In this document: in pieces, positions 8,476-18,700 of the stretch
Position numbering within the stretch: position 1 is the first letter of the stretch
Layout: each line of letters opens with the position of its first letter
Source of the DNA: Bradyrhizobium sp. 21
GTDB taxonomy: Bacteria; Pseudomonadota; Alphaproteobacteria; Rhizobiales; Xanthobacteraceae
Reading direction: 5' to 3'
NCBI RefSeq assembly: GCF_023073335.1
Contig: NZ_JADPJG010000008.1
Coordinates: 121,588 to 185,587, forward strand
DNA length: 64,000 bases
The notes under the pieces: generated by a model
Databases searched by the model: none
Seen by the model: the letters and a program-made list of their open reading frames with translations, nothing else
Told to the model about the DNA's origin: nothing
Position numbers and translations under genes: made by a program

Positions 8476-9297
8476 TTATTTCTGGCCGGTCGGAGCCGCG
8501 CCGGGAGCGCCTTGCTGCTCGAGCTTCTTGCGCTGCTCGTCGGCCTTCTTCTGAAGCTCTTCCTGGAGCTTCTTCTGGGTTTCCTCGAACACCTTCGGAT
8601 CGGTCGGCGGACCGTCATAGGCCTTCTGGAATTCACCGGCCAGCGGCAGCGGCAGCGTCAGCGGCGCGCCATTGGCATTGATCGCCTGCACAACGAGATT
8701 CTTGCCCTGCTTCATGTTGTTGATGAACTCGGGCGTGGCCTCGTAGTCGGACATGCAGCCGTTCTGGAAGCAGATCACATAGGGGCTCTGCAACGGCGGA
8801 TTGTTGTCCACGATGATGCGGGTGCCGTGCACGAGCTGCATGCCGAGCGGCAGCGTCACGCGCAGGATCTTCTTCGGCTCGCCTTCCGGCTCGATGATGA
8901 CGGCCGCGATGACCGGTTGGCCCGACTCGATGCGGCCGTCCTTGCCGGTGAAGCAGACCTGCTTGGCATTGGCGTCCTGGCCCTTGAGGCAGAACTTGGT
9001 CCAGGGGGCGTAGATCAGCTGGATCTGCTGATCAGCCGGCTGGGCTGCGCCCTGTTGCGCCGGAGCGCCCTGCGCGGGAGCCGGCTGGGCAGCGGGGGCC
9101 TGAGCGGCCGGCGCCGGAGCCTTCGGGGCAGCCTTGGGCGCGGCTTTCGGGGCAGCCTTGTGCGCGGCGGGCGCGCCGGGGGCCGGCGCAGGGGTCTGGG
9201 CCCCGGCGGCAAACGGGACGGCCAACGCCGTCACCGTCAACAAGGCGAGAAGTCGCCCGCGCGGCCGGACGGGCGCGGCCAAGTAACGGAAATTCAT
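8476..9297 (-). CDS. Invasion-associated locus B (IalB) family exported protein
   Basis: A 273-residue periplasmic or surface protein. Residues 1-33 form a long signal peptide with cleavage near AAGAQ. Residues 34-90 are a low-complexity Ala/Pro/Lys linker with repeated KAAP units. The IalB domain follows (APWTKFCLKGQDANAKQVCFTGKDGR, then CFQNGCMSDYEATPEFINNMKQG), with four conserved cysteines that could form disulfides. A charged helical tail (KVFEETQKKLQEELQKKADEQ) ends the protein. Bartonella IalB is linked to erythrocyte invasion, but in soil bacteria the family role is unknown. It is a single-gene unit ending at the shared terminator. Confidence 0.88.
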   Translation of the reverse strand: MNFRYLAAPVRPRGRLLALLTVTALAVPFAAGAQTPAPAPGAPAAHKAAPKAAPKAAPKAPAPAAQAPAAQPAPAQGAPAQQGAAQPADQQIQLIYAPWTKFCLKGQDANAKQVCFTGKDGRIESGQPVIAAVIIEPEGEPKKILRVTLPLGMQLVHGTRIIVDNNPPLQSPYVICFQNGCMSDYEATPEFINNMKQGKNLVVQAINANGAPLTLPLPLAGEFQKAYDGPPTDPKVFEETQKKLQEELQKKADEQRKKLEQQGAPGAAPTGQK

Positions 9298-9558
9298 TGC
9301 GGAAAACCCTTTCTGAACGGGAAGTGCCCGAACCGCTGCAAAGCGCCGAACCTGGCCGCCTTGGGCGCGGCTCTCTCCCCGTCAATTGAGGCGGATAAGT
9401 GACGGGCTCGGCGCTCTCGCGCGATTGCCCGCCTTCATAACGTGGTCGACGAAAAGATCAATGCCGACAAGCGTCTTTGACAGCGCGACGGCGTGCGCCC
9501 GGGGAAAATCCCTGTGATAGGATTCAGGCGCCGCCGGTCCTCGAATCAACCTGTGCCG

Positions 9559-11415
9559 ATGTTCATGTTCCAGCGCCTTCTCGAGGGCCGTTCCGAGGGT
9601 CTTTGCGTCCGCCTCTGCGTCCTGGCTGTCGCCTTGGCCACGGGGCTCCCGCCAAGCGGCGCAGGGGCGGAGGAGGCCCACGCTATCGCCATGCACGGCA
9701 AGCCGGCGATGCCTGCCGATTTCACCCACATGCCCTACGTCAATCCTGAAGCCCCCAAAGGCGGCCGGCTGACCTGGGGGGTTCTCGGCACCTTCGACAG
9801 CCTCAATCCCTTCATCGTCAGGGGACTGGCCGTGCAGCCGGTACGGACCTACGTGGTCGAGAGCCTGCTCGCGCGCGGCAACGACGAGCCGTTCACGCTC
9901 TATGGCCTGCTCGCCAGAACGGTCGAGACCGATGACGAGCGGAGCTTTGTCACGTTCCGCCTCGATCCCCGCGCCCGCTTCTCCGACGGCAAGCCGCTCC
10001 GCGCCGACGACGTGCTGTTCTCCTGGCAGTTGTTGCGCGACCATGGCCGCCCCAACCACCGGCAATATTACGGCAAGGTCACACGTGCCGAGGCGCCCGA
10101 CCCCCTCACCGTCCGCTTCGACCTCACCGGCGCCAATGACCGCGAACTGCCGCTGATCCTCGGCCTGATGCCGATCCTGCCGAAGCACGCGGTCGATGTC
10201 GCGGCTTTCGAGGAGACGACGCTGACCGGCCCCGTCGGCTCCGGCCCCTATCGCGTCACCGCCGTGAAGCCCGGCGCCAGCGTGACGCTCACGCGCAATC
10301 CCGATTATTGGGGCCGCGACCTCGCTATCAATCGCGGGCTCTATAATTTCGACGAGATCAGGCTCGACTATTTTCGCGAGGCCAACGGCCAGTTCGAAGC
10401 CTTCAAGCGCGGCCTCTATGATTTCCGCATCGAGCAGGAGCCGCTGCGCTGGCACGACGGCTATGACTTTCCCGCTGCGAAAAACGGCGAGGTGATCCGC
10501 GACACCATCAAGCCGGGCATGCCGCAACCTTCCGAATTTCTGGTGTTCAACACGAGACGACCCATTTTCGCCGACATCCGCGTGCGCCAGGCCTTGACGC
10601 TGCTGTTCGATTTCGAGCTGGTCAACCGCAACTACTTCTTCGGCCTCTATTCGCGCGTCGCCGGCTATTTTGCTGGCTCGGAGCTCTCGGCATATGGCCA
10701 CCCCGCGGATGCGCGCGAGCGCGGGCTGCTCGAGCCGTTCGCCGCGCAGATCCCAGCCGACATCCTGGACGGCAGCTATCGCCTGCCGGTGACCGACGGC
10801 TCGGGGCGCGACCGGACGACACTGCGCGCGGCCCTGAAGCTATTGTCGGAGGCCGGCTACGACCTCGACGGTACGGTGCTGCGCAATCGGGCGACCAAGG
10901 CGCCCTTCACCTTCGAGATTTTGGTCACCACCCGCGACCAGGAGCGCATTGCGCTTGCCTTCCAGCGCGACCTCAAGCGCGCCGGTATCGCGCCGAGCGT
11001 GCGATCGGTCGATCCCGTGCAGTTCGACCAGCGCCGGCTTGCTTACGAATTCGACATGATCCAGAACCGCTGGGATCAGTCGCTGTCGCCCGGCAACGAG
11101 CAATCTTTCTACTGGGGGAGCGCTGCCGCCGACAATCCGGGCACCCGCAACTACATGGGTGCCAGGGATCCCGCGGTCGATGCCATGATCGCCGCATTGC
11201 TGGAGGCCCGTGAACATACGGCTTTCGTCTCGGCGGTGCGGGCGCTCGATCGCGCCTTGATCTCCGGTTTCTATACAATCCCCCTGTTTAACGTATCCGA
11301 GCAATGGATCGCGCGCTGGAATCGGATAGAACGACCACAGGCCACCTCGCTGTCCGGCTATTTGCCGGAGACCTGGTGGTCGAAGGGGCAGCCGCAAGCT
11401 CATCAAGCAAAGTGA
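9559..11415 (+). CDS. Extracellular solute-binding protein, family 5 (peptide/YejA type)
   Basis: A 618-residue periplasmic binding protein of the oligopeptide/nickel ABC family. A signal peptide runs from the ATG at 9559 to about ATGLPPSGAGAEE. The mature part begins HAIAMHGKPAMPADFTHMPY and has the YejA-like PEAPKGGRLTWGVLGTFDSLNPF. It also carries the family segments FRLDPRARFSDGKPLRADDV, VGSGPYRVTAVKPG and FNTRRPIFADIRVRQALTLL. Longer starts upstream would only add charged residues. No permease or ATPase gene follows; instead an adenylate-forming-like gene starts 4 bp after the stop, suggesting a two-gene operon. Confidence 0.9.
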   Translation: MFMFQRLLEGRSEGLCVRLCVLAVALATGLPPSGAGAEEAHAIAMHGKPAMPADFTHMPYVNPEAPKGGRLTWGVLGTFDSLNPFIVRGLAVQPVRTYVVESLLARGNDEPFTLYGLLARTVETDDERSFVTFRLDPRARFSDGKPLRADDVLFSWQLLRDHGRPNHRQYYGKVTRAEAPDPLTVRFDLTGANDRELPLILGLMPILPKHAVDVAAFEETTLTGPVGSGPYRVTAVKPGASVTLTRNPDYWGRDLAINRGLYNFDEIRLDYFREANGQFEAFKRGLYDFRIEQEPLRWHDGYDFPAAKNGEVIRDTIKPGMPQPSEFLVFNTRRPIFADIRVRQALTLLFDFELVNRNYFFGLYSRVAGYFAGSELSAYGHPADARERGLLEPFAAQIPADILDGSYRLPVTDGSGRDRTTLRAALKLLSEAGYDLDGTVLRNRATKAPFTFEILVTTRDQERIALAFQRDLKRAGIAPSVRSVDPVQFDQRRLAYEFDMIQNRWDQSLSPGNEQSFYWGSAAADNPGTRNYMGARDPAVDAMIAALLEAREHTAFVSAVRALDRALISGFYTIPLFNVSEQWIARWNRIERPQATSLSGYLPETWWSKGQPQAHQAK

Positions 11416-11419
11416 CGCC

Positions 11420-12922
11420 GTGAACCAGCCAGCAATATCGCCAACGCTCGACACGCTGTTTCAGCGCACGCTGATGCGGCAGCCGCACGCGCTCGCTTTG
11501 CTCGACCCGCTGAACAAGGCCCGCGTGACCGGGCACCAGCCGCGGCGGATGAGCTATGGCGAGGCTGACACGGCCATCGAGGCGCTGTCGGCCTATTTCG
11601 TCGAATCGGGCCTTCCGGCCAATTCCGTCATCGCGATCCAGCTGCCGAACACGGTCGAGTTCGTGCTCACGGTGCTCGCCGCCCATCGCGCCGGCCTCGT
11701 CGTCGCCGTGCTGCCGCTGCTCTGGCGTCATGCCGAACTGACCGCCGCTCTGAACCGCACCGCGGCGCGTGCCATCGTCACCATGAGCACGGTCGACGGT
11801 GTCAGCTATTCCGATCTCGCCATGCATGCGGCCGCCGAAGCCTTCTCGATCCGCCATGTCTGCGGCTTCGGAGGCGACCTGCCCGAAGGCATGGCCTCGC
11901 TCGACGACGTGCTGGCCCGCCCGCCCGGCACCGCGCGCGCCGTGATCCAGGATGGCCGCAAGGCGGCGATCATCTCGTTCGACGTCACCGCGGAAGGCTT
12001 TCGTCCAGTCCCGCGGCCGCATTTCAGCCTGATCGCAGGTGGCCTTGCGATGTCGCTGGAGGCCGACATCAAGCAGGGCGCGACCGTGATGGCGGCGTTC
12101 ACGCCCACGTCGTTTGCCGGCCTCGCCTCCTCGCTTGCGGTGTGGCTGCTGTGCGGCGGCGCGCTGGCGCTGCATCATCCCTTCGAGAACGACGTGCTGG
12201 AGCAGCAGATCAACGAGCATGAATGCGAGGTGCTGATCGCCCCGGCGCAGCTCGCACTTCGGCTCGGCGATGCCGACCTGGCGGCGCGGATGCCGAGTCT
12301 GCGTAACGTCATCGGCCTTTGGCGTGCCCCCGAACAGGTGGCGGCGAGCGAGGTCTGGATCGCGCCGCATGCGCCTCTCACCGACGTCTATCTGTTCGGC
12401 GAAGCTGGTCTGTTCGGCGCCCGCCGCGGCGAGGACGGTATGCCTGTTGCCGTGATGCCCGGGCCACACGGCGCGCCGCGCGAGCAGTCCGGCTCCTCCA
12501 TCGCCGGCGAGATCCTGCTGACGCCGAAGGGCACGCTCGGCCTGCGCGGAGCGATGGTGCCGATCGCAGCCTACGCGCCGCCGCAGCCGGTCGGCGACAC
12601 GTTGATCGCCCAGCCGCCGCGCGATTATGTCGACACCGGCTATGCCGCGCGGCTCGACCGCCCGAGCGGCGCGATCTGCATCACCGCGCCGCCCTCCGGC
12701 ATCATGGCCGTCGGCGGCTACCGCTTTCTCTCCAACGACCTCCAGGAATGGGCGCGACGGCTCGGCCAGGGCGCCCTCCTCACCGCGCTGCCCGACCGGC
12801 TCTCCGGTCACCGGCTGGCGGGTCGGGCCCAGGACAATGCCCGCGCCCGCGAGGCGCTCAACGAACTCGGGCTTAACCCTCTGATGGTCGAAGCTTTTCG
12901 CGACCGTTCCGGGCCGGTCTAG
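11420..12922 (+). CDS. Degenerate class I adenylate-forming (acyl-CoA synthetase-like) protein
   Basis: A 500-residue protein with the overall layout of acyl-CoA/AMP-forming ligases. The N-terminal part (RRMSYGEADTAIEALSAYF, then VIAIQLPNTVEFVLTVLAAHRAGLVVAVLPLLWR) is the typical N-terminal subdomain. Where an active enzyme has the P-loop TSGTTG-x-PKG it has FDVTAEGFRPVPRPH, and the Y-G-x-T-E adenine motif reads DVYLFGEAG. The TGD region is DTGYAARLD and the C-terminal lysine is not evident. Catalysis is doubtful. The GTG at 11420 lies 4 bp after the solute-binding gene, so the two are probably co-expressed. It could be a binding or regulatory relative. Confidence 0.8.
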   Translation: MNQPAISPTLDTLFQRTLMRQPHALALLDPLNKARVTGHQPRRMSYGEADTAIEALSAYFVESGLPANSVIAIQLPNTVEFVLTVLAAHRAGLVVAVLPLLWRHAELTAALNRTAARAIVTMSTVDGVSYSDLAMHAAAEAFSIRHVCGFGGDLPEGMASLDDVLARPPGTARAVIQDGRKAAIISFDVTAEGFRPVPRPHFSLIAGGLAMSLEADIKQGATVMAAFTPTSFAGLASSLAVWLLCGGALALHHPFENDVLEQQINEHECEVLIAPAQLALRLGDADLAARMPSLRNVIGLWRAPEQVAASEVWIAPHAPLTDVYLFGEAGLFGARRGEDGMPVAVMPGPHGAPREQSGSSIAGEILLTPKGTLGLRGAMVPIAAYAPPQPVGDTLIAQPPRDYVDTGYAARLDRPSGAICITAPPSGIMAVGGYRFLSNDLQEWARRLGQGALLTALPDRLSGHRLAGRAQDNARAREALNELGLNPLMVEAFRDRSGPV

Positions 12923-13007
12923 GCGCAGTTTCGACTGATCCATTGACGCTGCATTAAGGCGGCCGGACTAGATTGCGCGGCATCGATTGCGTGATCAGAG
13001 TTTCTCG

Positions 13008-14231
13008 ATGTCCCAGGCCGGCCCCATCCTGTTTGTGTCCGATGCCGAGCGGCCGGCCTTCATTGCGGCGCTGGACGAGGCGCGATTCTTCCCCGTGGTC
13101 GACACCGGCTGGGCCGGCGCGGCACGCGCGGTCGAGCAGGTGCAGCCGGCCGTTGTTCTCGCCGCGATGCATGCCGGGCACGAGCCGCATCTGGCGCTGC
13201 TCGCAAAGAAGATCGCGGAGCAATCGCCTTATCTTCCCTTCGTGGTGCTGGACGCAGCAGGCGCCCTCCCGCACAACGCCCTGCCCTTCTCCACGCGCGG
13301 CGGCCATTCCGACCGCCTGATCGCGCGGCTTCGCGCCGCGCTGCGCATCCGCACGCTTCATGCCACGGTGCTGCGCCGGCTGCCGGAGGTCAAAGTCGCG
13401 CTGCCGGAGGCCGATCCCACACGCGATGCCACAGTGCTCCTGATCGGCCGCGGCGCCGCCTACCCTGCGCTCTCCGTCGCGCTCGGCGAGCGCCTCGGCG
13501 TCATCGGCGCGCTCTCGATCGAGGCTGCGGCCAAACATCTCAACACCCGCGACCTCGACGGCGTCGTGCTGGCCGAGGGTTTCACGGCCCGGGTGACCGA
13601 TGCCTTCCTCACGGTGCTCGCCGAGGACACCCGCTTCCGCAGCCTGCCCGTGGTCCTCACCGCGCATCAGCTCACGCAGACTTACGATCTGCCCAATCTC
13701 GAACTGATCCCGGGCGAGCCGGCGAAAGTCGCCGCCAACGCGCTGCCCTTGATCCGTCAGCACGCCATGGAAGCGCAACTGAGCCGCACGCTGCGCTCGA
13801 TCGATGCCGGCGGCTGGCTCGACCCGCGCAGCGGCCTGCTCACGGTGGAAGCTTTTGCCCGCGACTTCGCCAAGGCGGTCGAGCAGACGCTCGCCCGTGG
13901 CGGCGGCCTCTCGGTTGCACGCTTCGCCTTCGATCCCGGCAGTTCCCGCGCCCAGCTCGATGCCGCGCGTATTCTAAGCCGCCTGATGCGGCAGATGGAT
14001 TTTGGCGCCGCCCAGAATGATGGCTCGGTCATCGTCGTGTTCGCGGAGACCGACTTCCGCACCGCGCACATGATCGCCCGCCGTTTATCGGCGGTGATGC
14101 GACACACGTCCAATGGCAAGCACGAGATGCGCAGCGAACCCGTCGTCAGCGTGGATTCGCTGTCGCCGTCGGATACGGCAAGGTCGTTGCTCGGGCGGCT
14201 GTCAGCGGACGCATCAAGGGCTGCGTCGTAA
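13008..14231 (+). CDS. Receiver-like protein with degenerate GGDEF domain
   Basis: A 407-residue cytoplasmic protein. Residues 1-110 and about 130-245 look like two receiver-fold (CheY-like) units (GPILFVSDAERPAFIAALDEA; DATVLLIGRGAAYPALSVALGE). Neither has an obvious acidic pocket plus phospho-Asp in the usual place. Residues about 265-400 follow the diguanylate-cyclase fold: the entry motif DPRSGLLTVEAFARDFAKAV, then the strand NDGSVIVVFAETDFRTAHMIARRL where GGDEF should stand. The GG(D/E)EF loop is absent, so no cyclase activity is expected. The ATG at 13008 is preferred over a GTG at 12987. It may bind partners or c-di-GMP weakly. Confidence 0.8.
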   Translation: MSQAGPILFVSDAERPAFIAALDEARFFPVVDTGWAGAARAVEQVQPAVVLAAMHAGHEPHLALLAKKIAEQSPYLPFVVLDAAGALPHNALPFSTRGGHSDRLIARLRAALRIRTLHATVLRRLPEVKVALPEADPTRDATVLLIGRGAAYPALSVALGERLGVIGALSIEAAAKHLNTRDLDGVVLAEGFTARVTDAFLTVLAEDTRFRSLPVVLTAHQLTQTYDLPNLELIPGEPAKVAANALPLIRQHAMEAQLSRTLRSIDAGGWLDPRSGLLTVEAFARDFAKAVEQTLARGGGLSVARFAFDPGSSRAQLDAARILSRLMRQMDFGAAQNDGSVIVVFAETDFRTAHMIARRLSAVMRHTSNGKHEMRSEPVVSVDSLSPSDTARSLLGRLSADASRAAS

Positions 14232-14238
14232 CGGCTCT

Positions 14239-14306
14239 CGTAGGGCGGGCAAAGGCGCAACGCGCCGTGCCCACCATCTTTTCCGACGGCGAATGTGGTG
14301 GGCACA
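14239..14306. repeat. Intergenic repeat of the 'GTAGGGCGGGCAAAG' type
   Basis: CGTAGGGCGGGCAAAGGCGC, then GCGCCGTGCCCACC and GGTGGGCAC resemble the widespread Bradyrhizobium short dispersed repeat that reads G(T/G)GGGCAAAGGCGC-n-GCGCCGTGCCCACCA. The rest of the gap to 14505 contains no supportable gene. Confidence 0.55.
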
Positions 14307-14505
14307 CTATCGATCTTGCCTGTCCCAGACCGCGCGCTCGCTGCTCGGGCGTCATCCCCGGGAATGATCGCTCGATGTCGGACATTGCGAAGCGCTGTTC
14401 CTCGCAATTGCTACGAGCGTCTGGCCGCCGCACGGTCGCCGTCGCCAGGCGGTGGGCGTAGCGCCATAATCCCCACCGCCGGACTTACGAAATGGGCTCG
14501 CAGTT

Positions 14506-15486
14506 TCACGCATCTTCAGTGAGCGGCACCGACTTGTATTCGACAGAGATGTCGCCGAGCAGGACGCCCTTCCACGTTCCGCGGATCTTCACTTCCTGTC
14601 CGGTCATCGCCGATCGTCCGGTGGCCACGTAAGGAACATCGGCCTTGGTCGATGCGACCATCACCGTTGCGACCATCTTTGTCTTCGGCGGCACCACGAC
14701 GGGGAAATCATACGTACGGCTGTCTTCCTCCGTCTGGCTTTTTCCGTACGACCATTTCGCGGACATCGAAACTTCAAACGAAACCGATTCCTCGGCGAAG
14801 CCAACCTTGACCTTGGTCTCTTCCCCGTACTTTATCCCGATCCCGTACTCTTGCTGGAAATTGGATGTTTCCTGCGCTCGTTTGGTGAAATGCGCAGTCA
14901 TCGATTGTGTCGTGGCGCCCGGGTTGAACAACGTGACGTGATCGACGTATCCCGGCGTGGCGATCGTCCCGGTCCGCGTCTGATCCATCTCCAGCTTGAT
15001 GAGCTCGAGGTCTTCGGGCACGAGCAGCCATTGCTGCCTGCCGGAGCCGTCTTCGCTGTCCCACAGATCGACCAGGCCGCCATCGTCTCTGCAAGACAGA
15101 AATTTGCGCGAACCGCCGACGCCGCCGAACACCTGGATCGTGAACCAGCCTTCGTCTGATCGGACGAGCTTCCAGAGCTGACGGCCTGACCCGTCCTCGC
15201 TGGTCCAGAGATCGACGGTATTGCCCGAATCATTGCAGCTGAGGAAGTATTTCGCCTTGGGCGTGACGTTGCCAGCGACATGAATTTCGTAGACGTTGTC
15301 TCCCTTGTCCACCCGGCGAACGAACAACCAATGCTGGCGCTTTGGCGCTTGCGGATCGACCTGCGGCCATAGGTCTACCAACGAGCCATCGCCCCTTGTG
15401 CTCAAATACTTCTTGTTTCCGCTCAGGCCTCCCGTGGGCTCCAGCGTGTAAGCGACATTCTCGACGGGATCATAGGGGCTCGGCAT
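14506..15486 (-). CDS. Beta-trefoil lectin plus aerolysin-like pore-forming protein
   Basis: A 326-residue protein without a signal peptide. Residues 24-155 hold three related repeats, each with a KYLS or KFLSC strand, a VDLW strand and a Q-x-W ending (KKYLSTRGDGSLVDLW; KYFLSCNDSGNTVDLW; RKFLSCRDDGGLVDLW), the pattern of a beta-trefoil carbohydrate-binding domain. Residues 160-326 follow the ETX/MTX2-aerolysin plan: a Ser/Thr-rich strand pair (TTQSMTAHFTKRAQETSNFQ), a central amphipathic segment (EESVSFEVSMSAKWSYGKSQTEED) and VVVPPKTKMVATVMV. The fungal lectin LSL has this domain order. The start at 15486 follows GGGAGA. Target and role are unknown. Confidence 0.85.
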   Translation of the reverse strand: MPSPYDPVENVAYTLEPTGGLSGNKKYLSTRGDGSLVDLWPQVDPQAPKRQHWLFVRRVDKGDNVYEIHVAGNVTPKAKYFLSCNDSGNTVDLWTSEDGSGRQLWKLVRSDEGWFTIQVFGGVGGSRKFLSCRDDGGLVDLWDSEDGSGRQQWLLVPEDLELIKLEMDQTRTGTIATPGYVDHVTLFNPGATTQSMTAHFTKRAQETSNFQQEYGIGIKYGEETKVKVGFAEESVSFEVSMSAKWSYGKSQTEEDSRTYDFPVVVPPKTKMVATVMVASTKADVPYVATGRSAMTGQEVKIRGTWKGVLLGDISVEYKSVPLTEDA

Positions 15487-15767
15487 TTCAGGATCTCCCT
15501 CTGGGCGACACGTCACCAGCGACACGTCAGCAGCGGCACTTTAACGGGAGACACAGCTTCAGCGTGTGAACTGCACCACAATATCCTAAAAGTCGTTGCG
15601 GTTTGCCGGTCGAAACCGAACAGGACTGACTCGAAATTGTCGGATGGCCTGGAATTCATTTGTCTCTCCACGACGAAATAGGATCGACGCAGCAACAATT
15701 GCATAAGACCGCCCGCAGCGAGAGATTACATTCTTCTGGGCACAACAGTGAAGTAGGAGCAGCGCCC

Positions 15768-18700
15768 CTACGCCGCCTTCTTGCTCTGTGCAAGCTGCGC
15801 CAGCTGCCGCATGATCTCGGTGGTGCCGGCGAGGCGCTCTTCCGGCGTTTCCCAGTCCTGCAGGAACACCACCTTCATGTCGGGACGCACCTTGGCAGCT
15901 TGGCCATGGCTCTTGATGAACGACACCAGCCGTTCGGGATGGGCGAAGGAATTGTCGCGGAAGGCGATGACGGCGCCCTTCGGGCCGGCATCGATCTTCC
16001 CGACATTGGCCTGGCGGCAGAATGCCTTGATCGCGGCGACCTTGAACAGATAGCGCACCTCGTCCGGCAGCACGCCGAAGCGGTCGCGCATCTCGGCGCC
16101 AAAGTTCTCGATCTCCTCCTCGCTGTCGAGATCGGCCAGACGCCGGTACAGCGATAGCCGTACCGAGAGATCGCCGACATAGTCTTCCGGGATCAGCACG
16201 GGCATGCCGATCGTGATCGACGGCGACCAGCGGTCGGCGGCAGGCTCGGAGACGCCGGCCTTGAGGTTGACGATCGCCTCCTCCAGCATCGACTGGTAGA
16301 GTTCGAAGCCGACCTCCTTGATATGGCCGGACTGCTGCTCGCCCAGGATGTTGCCGGCACCACGAATGTCGAGGTCGTGGGAGGCGAGCTGGAAGCCCGC
16401 GCCCAACGTCTCCAGCGATTGCAGCACGGTGAGCCGGCGCTCGGCCTGCGCCGTGATCTTCTGCTGCGCCGGCAGCGTGAACAGCGCATAGGCCCGCAGC
16501 TTGGACCGGCCGACGCGGCCGCGGAGCTGGTAGAGCTGGGCGATCCCGAACATGTCGGCGCGGTGCACGATCAGCGTGTTGGCATTGGGAATGTCGAGGC
16601 CGGATTCGACAATGGTGGTCGACAGCAGGATGTCGAACTTGCCGTCGTAGAACGCGGTCATGATGTCCTCGATCACGGCGGGCGGCATCTGCCCGTGCGC
16701 GACCGCGACCTTCATCTCCGGCACGTTCTTGTCGAGGAAATCCTTGACCTCGGCGAGGTCGTCGATGCGCGGCACCACGTAGAACGCCTGGCCGCCGCGA
16801 TAGCGCTCGCGCAACAGCGCCTCGCGGATCATCAGCGGATCATGCGGGGCAACGAAGGTGCGCACCGCGAGACGGTCGACCGGGGGCGAGGCGATGATCG
16901 AGAGCTCGCGAACGCCGGTGAGCGCCAACTGAAGCGTGCGAGGGATCGGCGTCGCCGACAGTGTCAGCACATGCACCTCCGAGCGGAGGGCCTTCAGCCG
17001 TTCCTTGTGTGTGACGCCGAAGTGCTGCTCCTCGTCGACGATCAGCAGGCCGAGATCGCGGAACTTGATCGACTTGCTGAGCAGCGCGTGGGTGCCGACG
17101 ACGATGTCGACCGAGCCGTCGCCAAGCCCCTTCTTGACCTCGTTGAGCTGCTTGGCCGGCACCAGCCGCGAGGCCTGTGCGACCTGCACGGGGAATCCCT
17201 TGAAGCGCTCGGTGAACGTCCTGTGGTGCTGGCGGGCGAGCAGCGTGGTCGGCACCACGACCGCGACCTGCTTGCCTTCGAGCGCGACTGCGAAGGCGGC
17301 ACGGAGCGCCACCTCGGTCTTGCCAAAGCCGACATCACCGCAGATCAGCCGGTCCATGGGACGCCCGAGTTCGAGGTCCTTCAGCGTGGACTCGATCGCG
17401 CCAAGCTGATCCTCGGTCTCGTCATAGGGGAAGCGCGCGCAGAACTCGTCATAGAGGCCCGGCTGCACCGGCAGCTTTGGCGCCTCGTGCAGATGCCGCT
17501 CGGCGGCGATCTTGATCAGCTCGCCCGCGATCTCGCGGATGCGGTTCTTGAGCTTGGCCTTGCGCGTCTGCCAGCCGGAGCCGCCGAGACGGTCGAGCTC
17601 GACCGTGGTCTGGTCGGAGCCGTAGCGCGACAGCAGCTCGATGTTCTCGACCGGCAAGAACAGTTTTGTTTCCGCCGCATAATGCAGCTCGAGGCAGTCA
17701 TGCGGCGCGCCGGCGACGTCGAGCGTCTGCAGGCCGATGAAGCGGCCGATGCCGTGATCGACATGGACCACGATGTCGCCGGCGGCGAGGCTCGTCACCT
17801 CCGAGATGAAATTGTCGAGCTTGCGGCTGGCCTTGCGCGGCCGCACCAGACGATCGCCGAGGACGTCCTGCTCGCTGATCAGCGCGATCTCGTCGGTCTC
17901 GAAACCGCTCTCCAGGCCGAGCACGGCGAGCATGGTCTCGTTGCGCGGGGTGGCCTGCACCGTTCGCCAGCTGTTGACGCTGGTGGTGTGGGTCAGCTTG
18001 TGGTCGCGCAGCATCGAGATCATGCGATCGCGCGAGCCTTCGCTCCACAGCGCGATCACGACCTTCTTGCGCTGGGCCTGCAGCGCCATCACATGCGCGA
18101 CGACGGATTCGAACACGTTGACGGTGCTGTCGTTACGCTCCGGCGCAAAGTCGCGGCCCTTGCGCGCGCCGGCATCGACGACGCTGGTACCATCGGCAGG
18201 CACCGAAAACTGCGTCAGCCGCACCAGCGGCATCTCGCTCTCGCGCTTGCCCCATTCTTCCTCGGTCAAATAGAGCCTGTCAGGCGGCAGTGGCTTGTAG
18301 ATGGCGCCGCCGCCCGGATGCTCCATCGCCTCCCGGCGCGCCTGGTAATAGTCCAGGATCTGCTTGAAGCGCTCCCGGATGGCGTCCTCGGCCTGCGGCT
18401 CGATCGCAACGGCTGCGCCTTGCAGATAGTCGAACAGCGTGTCCATGCGGTCCTGGAACAGCGGCAGCCAGTGCTCCATGCCGGGATGACGGCGGCCCTC
18501 GCTGACGGCCTCGTAGAGCGCATCGTCGCGCTCGGGCGCGCCGAATTCGGCGACATAGCCCATGCGGAAGCGGCGGATGGTGTCGGTGACGAGCTGAAAC
18601 TCCGAGATCGGCACGAGATCGAGCGCGCGCATGTCGAGCAGCGTGCGCTGGGTCTCGGCATCGAACGTGCGGATCGATTCCAGGCTGTCGCCGAAGAAGT

